Assembly: GCA_947627905.1 (NCBI GenBank) | Contig: CANQXX010000006.1 | Coordinates: 1 to 64,000, forward strand | DNA length: 64,000 nucleotides | Reading direction: 5' to 3' | From: an uncultured Clostridia bacterium | GTDB lineage: Bacteria > Bacillota > Clostridia > Oscillospirales > Ruminococcaceae | Notes under the pieces: model-generated | Told to the model about the DNA's origin: nothing | Databases searched by the model: none | Seen by the model: only the letters and a program-made list of their open reading frames with translations | Made by a program: the position numbers and the translations under genes | Shown: in pieces, positions 14,817 to 22,708 of the stretch | How positions within the stretch are numbered: position 1 is the first letter of the stretch | Layout of the letters: each line of letters begins with the position of its first letter

Positions 14817-15716
14817 TTACTTCCAACGAAGAAGCAAGGTCTGGAGTTTGTTGAAAAGGAACGACACTATTACCACCACAATGCCTATGACAAGCAAACC
14901 TACAATGGTGCGGGTGTAGTCGCCGAAATCGGAATACTGCTTTACATAATAGCCCATTCCATCCTGTGCGCCTATCATTTCCGCGGAAGTCAGAAGAATG
15001 AAAGATACGCTCAATCCCTGATTGCAGCCGATAAATATCTGCGGCAGCGCAGCGGGGAGCATTACCGAAAACAGCATTGTAAATTTCCCTACGGTAAGGA
15101 CTTTTGCGGAATTTATCAGTTTTTCGTCAATGTTCAGTACGCCGCTCATGGTGCTTGCAAGAATGGGATAAAATGAAGCGAGAAATATCACAAATACCGA
15201 AACGCTGCGGAATGTGGGCAGCAGCGCGATCCCGTAAGGAATGTAAACTATCGGAGGGATCGAACCGAGAAATTTTGATATGTAAGACGCCGCGCTGCCA
15301 AGGCGAAGGTTTTGTCCGAACAGAAGTCCAAGCGGTATCGCGGTCACCGCCGCTAAAATATATCCCCGAAGAATTATTCCAAGCGAACTTCCGATATTTA
15401 TAAATATTTTATCGGCGTCCTCAATAAACTGTCTGAATACCCTTCCGGGCGGCGGAAAGAGCGATTCCCGAAGCCAGCCGAATTTTGCGCTTGCAAGCGT
15501 CCATGCAATAAGCAGCGCATACAGCGCTCCCATAATATCTAAAAACAGATCGCTCTTGTTTTTTGAAAATGCCGAAACAATAAGAACAACTATCTCTGCA
15601 ATTACCGCAAAGCCTATTACATACGAGCTGCACGACTCGGTAATGTCAGGCAAAAACTGCACCGCCAAAAGAATAAGAAACAGCAGGTTTGTCACACGCA
15701 GAAAACGCTTTGCCAT
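14817..15716 (-). CDS. ABC transporter permease, sulfonate/nitrate/taurine type
   Basis: A 299-residue membrane protein of the SsuC/TauC/NrtB permease family. Several hydrophobic helices are clear, with an unusually long N-terminal part carrying two to three extra helices (residues 10-80). The cytoplasmic EAA-like loop is seen around NSAKVLTVGKFTMLFSVMLPAALPQIFIG in residues 195-225. It starts on the last base of the ATPase gene. Together with the ATPase and the lipoprotein it imports a small anion; neighbours in sulfur metabolism point to an organosulfur compound. Confidence 0.88.
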   Translation of the reverse strand: MAKRFLRVTNLLFLILLAVQFLPDITESCSSYVIGFAVIAEIVVLIVSAFSKNKSDLFLDIMGALYALLIAWTLASAKFGWLRESLFPPPGRVFRQFIEDADKIFINIGSSLGIILRGYILAAVTAIPLGLLFGQNLRLGSAASYISKFLGSIPPIVYIPYGIALLPTFRSVSVFVIFLASFYPILASTMSGVLNIDEKLINSAKVLTVGKFTMLFSVMLPAALPQIFIGCNQGLSVSFILLTSAEMIGAQDGMGYYVKQYSDFGDYTRTIVGLLVIGIVVVIVSFLFNKLQTLLLRWK

Positions 15717-16525
15717 TACAGGATCACCTCGCTGCCTATCCTGTCCGCAATATCGCCGTAGAAAAGTGACATAAGCTCACTGCGGAACTTGCTGTATTCC
15801 TTTGTTCCGACAATATCCGTCCTGTTCCGCGGGCGTTTGAACGGCACGGAAATTTCTTTTATAACGTGTCCGGGGTGAGCGGAAAGCATAACGATCTTAT
15901 CTGAAAGCAGGATAGATTCATCAATATCATGTGTGACGAAAACAACGGTCTTTCTCTCACGGCTGCCGTCGCCCTCCCAGAGTTCCATAAGCAGTTCCTG
16001 AAGAACGGCGCGGTTTTTTGCGTCTAATGCGCCGAAGGGTTCATCCATAAGCAGGATATCCGTATCCATAGCAAGAGCGCGGGCAATTGCAACACGCTGC
16101 TGCATTCCGCCTGAAAGACGTGACGGATATTTGTTTTTAAACTCCGAAAGTCCGACTTTATCAAGAAATTCATCGGCAATTTCATAGCGTTCCCCGCGGG
16201 AAATATCCTTTTTCACCTGTTTTATGCCGAAAGCAACATTCTTTCTTGCGGTCATCCAAGGGAAAAGGGAGTAATTCTGGAATACCGCGCCTCTGTCCTT
16301 TCCCGTGCCGGAGATCGGTTTGCCGTCAATAAAAACTCTGCCTTCGGTGGGAAAATTTATTCCTTCAAGAACGCTTAAAAGAGTGCTTTTTCCGCAGCCG
16401 CTGGAACCGATAACGCTTACAAATTCTCCGCTTTCAACGGAAAATGTAACATTTTTCAGTGATGTGAATTTCCTGCCGTTTTCGTTGTAATCAACTGTCA
16501 GATCTTCGACTTTGATACTGCTCAA
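15716..16525 (-). CDS. ABC transporter ATPase, sulfonate/nitrate/taurine type
   Basis: A 269-residue ATPase with Walker A GSSGCGKST (about residues 39-47), Q-loop VFQNYSLFPWM, signature LSGGMQQRVAIARAL and Walker B ILLMDEPFGALD, the SsuB/TauB type. It uses a TTG start seven bases after GGAGGTG. It lies 18 bases after the binding-protein gene and overlaps the permease by one base. It powers uptake at the cytoplasmic face of the membrane. Confidence 0.92.
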   Translation of the reverse strand: MSSIKVEDLTVDYNENGRKFTSLKNVTFSVESGEFVSVIGSSGCGKSTLLSVLEGINFPTEGRVFIDGKPISGTGKDRGAVFQNYSLFPWMTARKNVAFGIKQVKKDISRGERYEIADEFLDKVGLSEFKNKYPSRLSGGMQQRVAIARALAMDTDILLMDEPFGALDAKNRAVLQELLMELWEGDGSRERKTVVFVTHDIDESILLSDKIVMLSAHPGHVIKEISVPFKRPRNRTDIVGTKEYSKFRSELMSLFYGDIADRIGSEVIL

Positions 16526-16543
16526 AAACGTTCACCTCCGGAT

Positions 16544-17662
16544 CTATTCGTATTGTTCAAAGTGTTCTTCAAATCCTGCATAAATGCTGTCATCGGGATT
16601 TTCCTCAATAATTTCCGAAAGCGCGTTTTTATATATTTCCGTATTGTAGAGAGGTTCAATATCATAATCTACCGTGTAACCCAGCTCAACAATGGAATTT
16701 TTAAGTTCAACCGTACCTTTTTTATCGGGATCGGGACTTGACGCGCCATATCCGCCGTAAACTTCCGTGCGGATATAATCTTCGTCAATGTCAATGTAAG
16801 TCTTTATGTCGGAAATGGTCTTGTCCTCGTTTTCCTGAGAAAATTTATACGCTTTTATCAAAGCTCTTTCAAACGCCTTGTAGCTTTCCTCATATTCTGT
16901 AAGGGCGGCTGTGGCGGCTACCTGACGGCAGCAAGGCTGATTCTGCAATGCTTCCTCCTCGGAGCAGCGGTAAACTATCGAATATCCCTGTCCCTCTGCA
17001 AGAGAAGCATATGGCGAATAGACCGAAGCCGCGTCGATCGTAGCATTCTGCAAAGCGGCATATGCGTCTTTCTGGCTGTCAAAATAAACAACATTTACTT
17101 TGTCGTCGCCCTCGCCGATCTCAATGCCCGCATTTTTAAGAAGAATTTGCAGTTCGGCGTCCTGAACACTGTTTTTTACCGAAGCAACATTTCTGCCTTT
17201 AAGAATGGAAATATCCCAATTTTCAAGACCGTCTGTAAATTCGGGCTTGATAACATATCCGTGACCGTTTGTCATAGCGCCGCCAAAGATCGTAAGATCG
17301 TGACCCTGGCTCTGGAACGTTATTGCCGGTACGGAACCTATAAAAGCAACATCAAGTTTTCCTGCTTCAAGACCGTTTGCAAGTTCCGCCGCGCTTGCAA
17401 ATTGCGTCAATGTTACGTCAAGTCCTTCTTCCGCAAAATATCCTTCTTCTTTCGCGACAAATGCCAGCAAATGCGCTGTGGAATTTAAATATCCTATGTT
17501 GAAATCTGTTTTTTCCAAAGAATGATCTGCTTCGGAAGAATTTACTGCTTGTTCTGCGGAAGTGTTTTCATTTGAAATTACTTCTGAATTATTGCAGGCG
17601 GCAAATGAAAACAATATCGTTAATGCCGCAAGACCTGCGGATAATTTTTTGATCTTTTTCAT
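16544..17662 (-). CDS. ABC transporter substrate-binding lipoprotein, SsuA/NrtA type
   Basis: A 372-residue lipoprotein with signal peptide MKKIKKLSAGLAAL and lipobox FAAC at about Cys23, then a Ser/Glu/Asn-rich linker. The NMT1/SsuA-like fold shows FNIGYLNSTAHLLAFVAKEEGYF, GLDVTLTQFASAAEL and LEAGKLDVAFIGSVPA. The same family binds sulfonates, taurine, nitrate or pyrimidines. Its place beside cysteine genes and sulfur regulators favours an organosulfur ligand. It has its own promoter at 17695-17724 and an operator-like palindrome at 17745-17763. Confidence 0.88.
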   Translation of the reverse strand: MKKIKKLSAGLAALTILFSFAACNNSEVISNENTSAEQAVNSSEADHSLEKTDFNIGYLNSTAHLLAFVAKEEGYFAEEGLDVTLTQFASAAELANGLEAGKLDVAFIGSVPAITFQSQGHDLTIFGGAMTNGHGYVIKPEFTDGLENWDISILKGRNVASVKNSVQDAELQILLKNAGIEIGEGDDKVNVVYFDSQKDAYAALQNATIDAASVYSPYASLAEGQGYSIVYRCSEEEALQNQPCCRQVAATAALTEYEESYKAFERALIKAYKFSQENEDKTISDIKTYIDIDEDYIRTEVYGGYGASSPDPDKKGTVELKNSIVELGYTVDYDIEPLYNTEIYKNALSEIIEENPDDSIYAGFEEHFEQYE

Positions 17663-17694
17663 ATCGGGTCAGCTCCTTTTTATTTGATGTTTTT

Positions 17695-17724
17695 ATTATA
17701 TCAAACATACCGGCAGCTGTCCAA
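17695..17724 (-). promoter_or_regulatory. Promoter of the ssu-like operon
   Basis: On minus, TTGGAC (17719-17724) and TATAAT (17695-17700) with 18 bp between, about 33 bp before the lipoprotein start. Confidence 0.75.
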
Positions 17725-17744
17725 TACATAGTTTTTATACACTT

Positions 17745-17763
17745 CAATAGGAAAAACCTATTG
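17745..17763. promoter_or_regulatory. Palindromic operator-like site before the ssu-like operon
   Basis: CAATAGG-N5-CCTATTG, a perfect 7+7 inverted repeat overlapping the LysR stop codon and lying about 21 bp upstream of the ssu -35 box. A near copy lies at the cysK promoter. The ATAGG-N5-CCTAT shape suits a LysR-type activator. Confidence 0.5.
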
Positions 17764-18678
17764 CTTTTCAAGATAATGCTTCAATTCATTTATATATAAT
17801 TCCGCCATTTTTCCGGGAACAATATTCTTTCTGATAATGTAGCCTATTTCCATTCTGCCGTCGGAATTGTTTTCGCCGCACTCGAAAGGAACGGCAATAT
17901 AATCGCTGCCGTTAAGCTCTTCACATATTATTCCCGAGCAAAGGGTATAACCGTTCAGACCGACCATTAAATTCAGCATTGTTGCCCGATCGTTTGCTTT
18001 TATTATGCGGGGATAATTATTTGTGCTGAGTATTTCTTCCGCAAAATAAAAAGAAGTATCGCTGCCCTGCTCAAACGCAAGGCAAGGATACGGTTCAAGC
18101 ATATCAAATGTTATGTACGGCTCTTTCGCCAACGGGTGGGATCTGTAAAGATATACAAAAGCACTGCACTCAATAAGTTTGTGAAATTCAAGTTCATGCG
18201 TATCAAGCAGCTTAGTCATAACTCTGCGGTTAAAATCGCTGAGATAAATTATCCCCACTTCGCTGTTTGATGTGTAAACGTCCTCTATAACATTTTTTGT
18301 CATGGTTTCACGAATGGCAAATTCATATTCGGCAGTATTGAATTTCTTGACCATTTCCACAAAACTTTTTACCGCAAAGGAATAATGCTGTGTAGAAATT
18401 CCGAATTTTTTGCGGATAGTACCGTTTTTGCCGTAACGTTCAAGAAGCTGTTCGTACTGTGAATAAAGCTGCCGAGCGTATGTGATAAATTCCGTGCCGT
18501 CGTTTGTGGGGAACATTCCCTTTCCGCTGCGGTAAAAAATATATATTCCGAGTTCTGATTCAAGTTCTTTTACCGCACCCGTAAGCGTAGGCTGTGAAAT
18601 ATACAATTTTTCCGCTGCTTTATTAAGCGAACCCGATTCCGCAACGGCAACAATGTATTTTAATTGCTGTAATGTCAT
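17758..18678 (-). CDS. LysR-family transcriptional regulator (CysB/YtlI-like context)
   Basis: A 306-residue LysR regulator. The N-terminal winged helix reads MTLQQLKYIVAVAESGSLNK then AAEKLYISQPTLTGAVKELE, the canonical LysR HTH, followed by an effector-binding domain. The start at 18678 is chosen over an in-frame codon 27 residues upstream because AGGTGG precedes it and the protein then begins at the usual position. It lies 10 bases after the Rrf2 gene and upstream of the transporter, so it probably activates organosulfur uptake in response to a sulfur metabolite. Confidence 0.9.
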   Translation of the reverse strand: MTLQQLKYIVAVAESGSLNKAAEKLYISQPTLTGAVKELESELGIYIFYRSGKGMFPTNDGTEFITYARQLYSQYEQLLERYGKNGTIRKKFGISTQHYSFAVKSFVEMVKKFNTAEYEFAIRETMTKNVIEDVYTSNSEVGIIYLSDFNRRVMTKLLDTHELEFHKLIECSAFVYLYRSHPLAKEPYITFDMLEPYPCLAFEQGSDTSFYFAEEILSTNNYPRIIKANDRATMLNLMVGLNGYTLCSGIICEELNGSDYIAVPFECGENNSDGRMEIGYIIRKNIVPGKMAELYINELKHYLEKQ

Positions 18679-18688
18679 AACTATCCAC

Positions 18689-19084
18689 CTATATAAAATA
18701 ATTTTCTGCACCGCGCATATTGTAATTATCAATAATATCGCGCAGAGTAATGCTGTCAAGATATTTATTTACCGCGGAATACATTCCCCGCCAGATAGGG
18801 TGCATTTCTTCGGTGCAGATATCAAGACCGTTTTCGGTAAGCCTGAGAATATCTCCCACGGTGTATTTTTCGGGTGGTCTTGCAAGCATATATCCGCCGT
18901 ATGTGCCGGACATTGTTTTAAGAAGATCCGTTTTGTTTATAAGCGGTATTATCTGTTCAAGATATTTTTTTGAAATATTCTGCCGCTTCGCAATATCCTT
19001 TAACGAGATAAAACCGCAGTTTTCATGCTCTGCAAGATCAAGCATCATTTTCAGCGCGTAACGTCCTTTTGTGGAAATTTTCAT
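18689..19084 (-). CDS. Rrf2-family regulator (CymR-like)
   Basis: A 131-residue Rrf2 protein starting MKISTKGRYALKMMLDLAEH, with the winged-helix recognition region AKRQNISKKYLEQIIPLI and the wing GTYGGYMLARPPEKYTVGDILR. The [Fe-S] ligands of IscR are not evident: one Cys occurs in LDICTEEMHP and one in HENCGF, which fits the cofactor-free CymR branch. In Bacillus and Staphylococcus CymR with cysteine synthase represses cysteine genes, including yrrT-mccAB. Here it is in the same operon as the mccAB-like genes. Confidence 0.88.
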   Translation of the reverse strand: MKISTKGRYALKMMLDLAEHENCGFISLKDIAKRQNISKKYLEQIIPLINKTDLLKTMSGTYGGYMLARPPEKYTVGDILRLTENGLDICTEEMHPIWRGMYSAVNKYLDSITLRDIIDNYNMRGAENYFI

Positions 19085-19103
19085 TTCTTTTCCGCCTTAA
19101 TTT

Positions 19104-20021
19104 TTAATTACTAAGATCGTATAATCCTTTTGTAAAATATCTGTCTCCGCGGTCGGGAAGAATTATAACTATATTTCCCGTTCCGCCTGAATTTATCAGT
19201 TTTTTTGCCGCCGCAAGAGCAGCGCCCGACGACGATCCCGCGAATATACCTTCCTTTTTCGCAAGTTCTCTTGAATTTTCAAAGGCTTCCGTATCGGTGA
19301 TCTTTATAACTTTATTTACAAGCGACATATCCATTGTATCAGCAATAAAATCATTTCCGATACCCTCAATATTGTAATCTCCGTGTTCTCCGCCGCCCAT
19401 GGTAGAACCCACAGGATCCGCAAGAACGCCCACAATATCGGGATCTTTTTCTTTAAGAAATTTCATCACGCCTGAATATGTTCCGCCGCTTCCCGCACCT
19501 GCCACAAAGTAATTTATTTTTCCGTTCATATCAGCATAAATTTCCCGTCCAGTAGTTTCATAATGCGCAAGCGGATTGGCAGGATTTTTGAACTGTTCCA
19601 AAGATACCGCGCCGGGAATAGTCCTGCGGATCTCTTCTGCTTTTTCGGCTGCGCCCAACATTCCGTATTCGCGGGGAGTATTTATTATTTCCGCACCTAA
19701 AGCACGGAGAAGGCTTTGTTTTTCATCTGAAAATTTTGTCGGAACGGTAAAAATTATCCTGTATCCTTTATTTAGTGCAGCAAATGCGATACCTAAGCCT
19801 GTATTTCCCGCTGTTGTATCAACGATAGTGCCGCCCGTTCTTAATATTCCGCGCTTTTCGGCGTCCTCTATCATATATTTCCCTGTCCTGTCCTTTACAC
19901 TTCCGGAGGGATTGTATAATTCCAATTTTGCAAAAATATCTGCATTTTCCGGAATTTTAATATTTTTTAACCGCACTAACGGAGTGTTTCCTATAAGCCC
20001 CTGCATAGAATCATAAAGCAT
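19104..20021 (-). CDS. mccA: Cystathionine beta-synthase / cysteine synthase family (MccA-like)
   Basis: A 305-residue fold-II PLP enzyme with PLP Lys in NPSGSVKDRTGKYM, loop DTTAGNTGLGIAFAAL in place of the CysK EPTSGNTG, phosphate loop GAGSGGTYSG and C-terminal GSSSGAALAAA. The segment FTVPTKFSDEKQSLLRALGA resembles the MccA/YrhA subgroup, which makes cystathionine from O-acetylserine and homocysteine. Followed by an Rrf2 regulator and preceded by the MccB-like lyase, it matches the reverse-transsulfuration set. A plain second cysteine synthase remains possible. Confidence 0.78.
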   Translation of the reverse strand: MLYDSMQGLIGNTPLVRLKNIKIPENADIFAKLELYNPSGSVKDRTGKYMIEDAEKRGILRTGGTIVDTTAGNTGLGIAFAALNKGYRIIFTVPTKFSDEKQSLLRALGAEIINTPREYGMLGAAEKAEEIRRTIPGAVSLEQFKNPANPLAHYETTGREIYADMNGKINYFVAGAGSGGTYSGVMKFLKEKDPDIVGVLADPVGSTMGGGEHGDYNIEGIGNDFIADTMDMSLVNKVIKITDTEAFENSRELAKKEGIFAGSSSGAALAAAKKLINSGGTGNIVIILPDRGDRYFTKGLYDLSN

Positions 20022-20023
20022 AA

Positions 20024-21184
20024 TTATTCCTCGCTTTCTGCAATTGCATTTTCAAGGTCGGCAATAAGGTCGGAAACATTTTCAATACCTACCGAAAGGC
20101 GTATAAGTCCATCGGTAATTCCGATCTTTTGTCTTGTTTCATAGGGTATAGAAGCATGTGTCATGCTTGCGGGGTGACATACAAGGCTTTCCACTCCGCC
20201 AAGACTTTCCGCAAGTGCGATCAGCTTTAATGAACCGAAAAATTTCCTGATATTATAGTTTTCTTTTAATTCAAAGGAGATCATTGCACCGCCGTTTCCT
20301 GCCTGCTTTTTATTTATTTCGTATCCCTGTGCGTCGGGCAGACCGGGATAGTAAATTTTTTTAACGGCATTGTTATTTTGCAGAAAAACGGCAATATCGG
20401 CAGCATTTTCGGTATGTCTGTCCATTCTGACCGCTAAAGTTTTCAAACCTCTTATAAGCAGAAATGAATCAAAAGGCGCAAGAACTCCTCCGGCGGCATT
20501 CTGGATAAATGCAATTTTTTCCGCAAGTTCTTTATTGTTTACCACAACAAGCCCTGCCACAACATCACTGTGTCCGCCGATATATTTTGTAGCACTGTGA
20601 ATTACAATATCCGCACCGAGTTCAATTGGACGCTGCAAATACGGCGTCATAAAAGTATTATCCACGATCAATAAGATCCCATGTTTTTTGGCAATTGCGG
20701 AGATCGCCGAAATATCGGTAACAGTAAGCAGAGGATTTGCAGGAGTTTCAATAAGTATTGCCTTTACATCGGAAGTTATATTTTTTTCAAGCAAGGCGGT
20801 ATCCGTTGTATCTTCTATGGAATATCCAATTTTGAAATTTCTGAAAATTTTGTCAAGAACGCGGAACGTTCCGCCGTAAACATTACTTGAAATGATGATC
20901 TTATCGCCCGATCCGAATAAACTAAGGGCTGCCGTAATTGCAGCCATTCCCGAAGCAAAAGCAAAACCTGCAGCACCGTTTTCAAGCTCGGCAATAAGCG
21001 ATTCAAGCGCAGCGCGGGTGGGATTTCCCGTGCGTGAATATTCCCAGCCGGTATTTTTGCCGAGTTCGGGCTGTTGGTAAGTTGCAGTCTGGTAGATCGG
21101 AACATTTACCGCACCTGTTACACTGTCTCCGTATATTCCGCCGTGAATGACGGCAGACTCAATTCTTTTGTATGATACTGACAT
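20024..21184 (-). CDS. mccB: Cystathionine gamma-lyase / homocysteine gamma-lyase (MccB-like)
   Basis: A 386-residue Cys/Met-metabolism PLP enzyme. Motifs seen are the phosphate-binding GFAFASGMAAI, the VVDNTFMTPYLQRP core and the PLP Lys in HSATKYIGGHSDVVAG. Late residues ESLVCHPASMTHASIP fit the family. The start at 21184 follows GGAGG; an upstream in-frame codon would overlap the previous gene. Cleaves cystathionine to cysteine, or homocysteine to sulfide. Cystathionine gamma-synthase (MetB) cannot be excluded by motif, but the neighbours favour MccB. Confidence 0.85.
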   Translation of the reverse strand: MSVSYKRIESAVIHGGIYGDSVTGAVNVPIYQTATYQQPELGKNTGWEYSRTGNPTRAALESLIAELENGAAGFAFASGMAAITAALSLFGSGDKIIISSNVYGGTFRVLDKIFRNFKIGYSIEDTTDTALLEKNITSDVKAILIETPANPLLTVTDISAISAIAKKHGILLIVDNTFMTPYLQRPIELGADIVIHSATKYIGGHSDVVAGLVVVNNKELAEKIAFIQNAAGGVLAPFDSFLLIRGLKTLAVRMDRHTENAADIAVFLQNNNAVKKIYYPGLPDAQGYEINKKQAGNGGAMISFELKENYNIRKFFGSLKLIALAESLGGVESLVCHPASMTHASIPYETRQKIGITDGLIRLSVGIENVSDLIADLENAIAESEE

Positions 21185-21200
21185 AAAAATTCCTCCGAAA

Positions 21201-22100
21201 TTATTTTTTATTTGCCAAAATAAAATGAATATTTTCAAAAGCCTTCTGAGAATTTATACCTTTGAAAAATTTTTTCTGAATGGTTTCCGGCGTTTCGTGG
21301 ATAAAAATATCAAAGCCGTGTCTTTGAAGCATTTCCCGTATCTCGATCACAGAAGATCCGCGCGACATAGGTTCTCCGAGTTTAGCGGTTATTTGAGTAA
21401 GATATTTTATTCGCTCGGAAGCGTTTTCCGAAAACGTAGTCTCATCGGGAAAATCAAAAACTATCTGACTGTCTTTGCAGGCAAGTCCGCCGATCATTTC
21501 GATAGTTTTTTCAAAAACGGGAAGTTCAAGATAATATGTAACGCCGAGAATTGCAAAAAATGATGGAATGTTCCGCGAAAATCCTGCACATTCAAGGACG
21601 TTTTCCATATTGTCCTTTTCAAAATCAATGGGGACATATTTGACATTTTCTCCGATATTCCATTCCAGAGCGCGGATACGTTCAAGTTTATATCTTTGCG
21701 TATCGGGGTGATCAAGTTCAAAAATTTTTATATTTGCATTTTCATTTCTGAAAGCAAAAGTATCCATTCCCGCGCCGCATATTACATACTGACAAGGACT
21801 GTTTTTATCTGCAAAATATGCAAGCGCGCTTTCTGCAAATGCAATTCTTGAAAGCGGTATAGGCGAAATGTATTTTTCAGTTATCGGATAAACGTTTTCA
21901 CCTGAAAAATGAAAATTTATATCCTGTTCCGAAAATTCAAAATTCTTTTCAATAAGCTGACCGATCTCCTCATATTCTTCTCTGCCCATCATATCATAAG
22001 CAAGATGATCGTCAAAAATTTTCTGCTTTGCATAATTTGAATGATATGCCCGTGCAAAGGAGCAAAGTTTAGCGGTCATACTTTCAACAGTATCTATCAT
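21201..22100 (-). CDS. Class I SAM-dependent methyltransferase (leucine carboxyl methyltransferase-like)
   Basis: A 299-residue methyltransferase. The SAM-binding region reads QYVICGAGMDTFAFR then FELDHPDTQRYKLER, the pattern of the LCMT/TIGR00027 group, with FFAILGVTYYL following. In Bacillus a SAM methyltransferase gene (yrrT) also opens the mccAB operon, though that one is a smaller protein. The substrate is unknown. As first gene behind the attenuator and promoter it shares control with mccB and mccA. A GAAAGGA ribosome site lies after the attenuator terminator. Confidence 0.85.
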   Translation of the reverse strand: MIDTVESMTAKLCSFARAYHSNYAKQKIFDDHLAYDMMGREEYEEIGQLIEKNFEFSEQDINFHFSGENVYPITEKYISPIPLSRIAFAESALAYFADKNSPCQYVICGAGMDTFAFRNENANIKIFELDHPDTQRYKLERIRALEWNIGENVKYVPIDFEKDNMENVLECAGFSRNIPSFFAILGVTYYLELPVFEKTIEMIGGLACKDSQIVFDFPDETTFSENASERIKYLTQITAKLGEPMSRGSSVIEIREMLQRHGFDIFIHETPETIQKKFFKGINSQKAFENIHFILANKK

Positions 22101-22117
22101 AACATTCCTTTCAATAA

Positions 22118-22150
22118 TAAAAAAACGCCCGAAAGTTAAAATTCGGACGT
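22118..22150 (-). terminator. Attenuator terminator of the sulfur operon
   Basis: On minus, ACGTCCGAA and TTTCGGGCGT pair (one G-U) and a T-run follows (the A-run at 22118-22125). It lies between the Cys-codon leader ORF and the methyltransferase. Its 5' arm can instead pair with leader bases 22199-22203. Confidence 0.75.
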
Positions 22151-22178
22151 AAATTTGTTGCTCTTATAATATTAAGAT

Positions 22179-22280
22179 TCAGAAACGCAGCAAACAGCCG
22201 TCCTTGATTATATCAGGACAGCGACAGACAACAGAATTTTGGTATTTGGAGAACATCATATACGGCATTTGATTTGACAT
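22179..22280 (-). CDS. Cysteine-containing leader peptide (33 residues), attenuator
   Basis: A 33-codon ORF starting ATG at 22280, with AAGAAAGG 10 bases upstream, opening MSNQMPYMMFSKY and ending with GCLLRF. Codons 19-21 read Cys-Arg-Cys and codon 29 is Cys. The second Cys codon is followed at once by the arm GTCCT, which can pair with AGGAC 10 bases later. The second arm can instead pair with the terminator's 5' arm. This is the layout of an amino-acid attenuator: stalling at Cys codons would free the antiterminator. Reading of the regulation is inference; the parts are seen. Confidence 0.7.
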   Translation of the reverse strand: MSNQMPYMMFSKYQNSVVCRCPDIIKDGCLLRF

Positions 22281-22308
22281 AATTATCGTGCCTTTCTTAA
22301 TATATTTA

Positions 22309-22327
22309 ACCTATCTGTTATATAGGT
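22309..22327. promoter_or_regulatory. Operator-like inverted repeat at the transcription start
   Basis: ACCTAT-N7-ATAGGT lies immediately downstream of the -10 box and covers the expected start site, a repressor position. Candidate site for the Rrf2/CymR-like protein encoded in the same operon. Confidence 0.5.
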
Positions 22328-22356
22328 ATTATATCACTGCATTGGCAGATTGTCAA
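22328..22356 (-). promoter_or_regulatory. Promoter of the sulfur operon
   Basis: On minus, TTGACA (22351-22356), 17 bp, TATAAT (22328-22333). It drives the leader peptide, attenuator and methyltransferase-mccB-mccA genes. The remaining 22357-22590 stretch is AT-rich and shows no gene. Confidence 0.88.
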
Positions 22357-22596
22357 TAGCATTTTAAATATTTTTTGTTCAATTGGTAAGATTTGTACAA
22401 TATGTTGAAATATTTTAACATATGTATGCTTTTTATGTATGTTTTAGTGCTTGTTGAAAGCGTTATACAATGTGCAGGAAAGTTGAAAACAAATAAACAA
22501 TTATAATGTCGATTTGATCGTGAATATTAAACTATTTGCATATTTTCCATGTTATTAATTTGTCTCATGCTGCTTTCAGACGCTCTGTCGCATGAC

Positions 22597-22627
22597 AAAA
22601 GCGACCAAGATTTCTCTTAGTCGCTTT
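22597..22627 (-). terminator. Terminator of the GH3 gene
   Basis: AAAGCGACCAAGA and TCTTAGTCGCTTT form a stem of 12-13 pairs with one mismatch-like G-U. On minus it ends in CTTTTG. Confidence 0.7.
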
Positions 22628-22708
22628 GCATAATTTTTCTTCTTATCTTTGTCTAACATTTTGGGAAGCAATTCATTATCCGGAAAACGGGAATCATTAT
22701 TTTTATAT

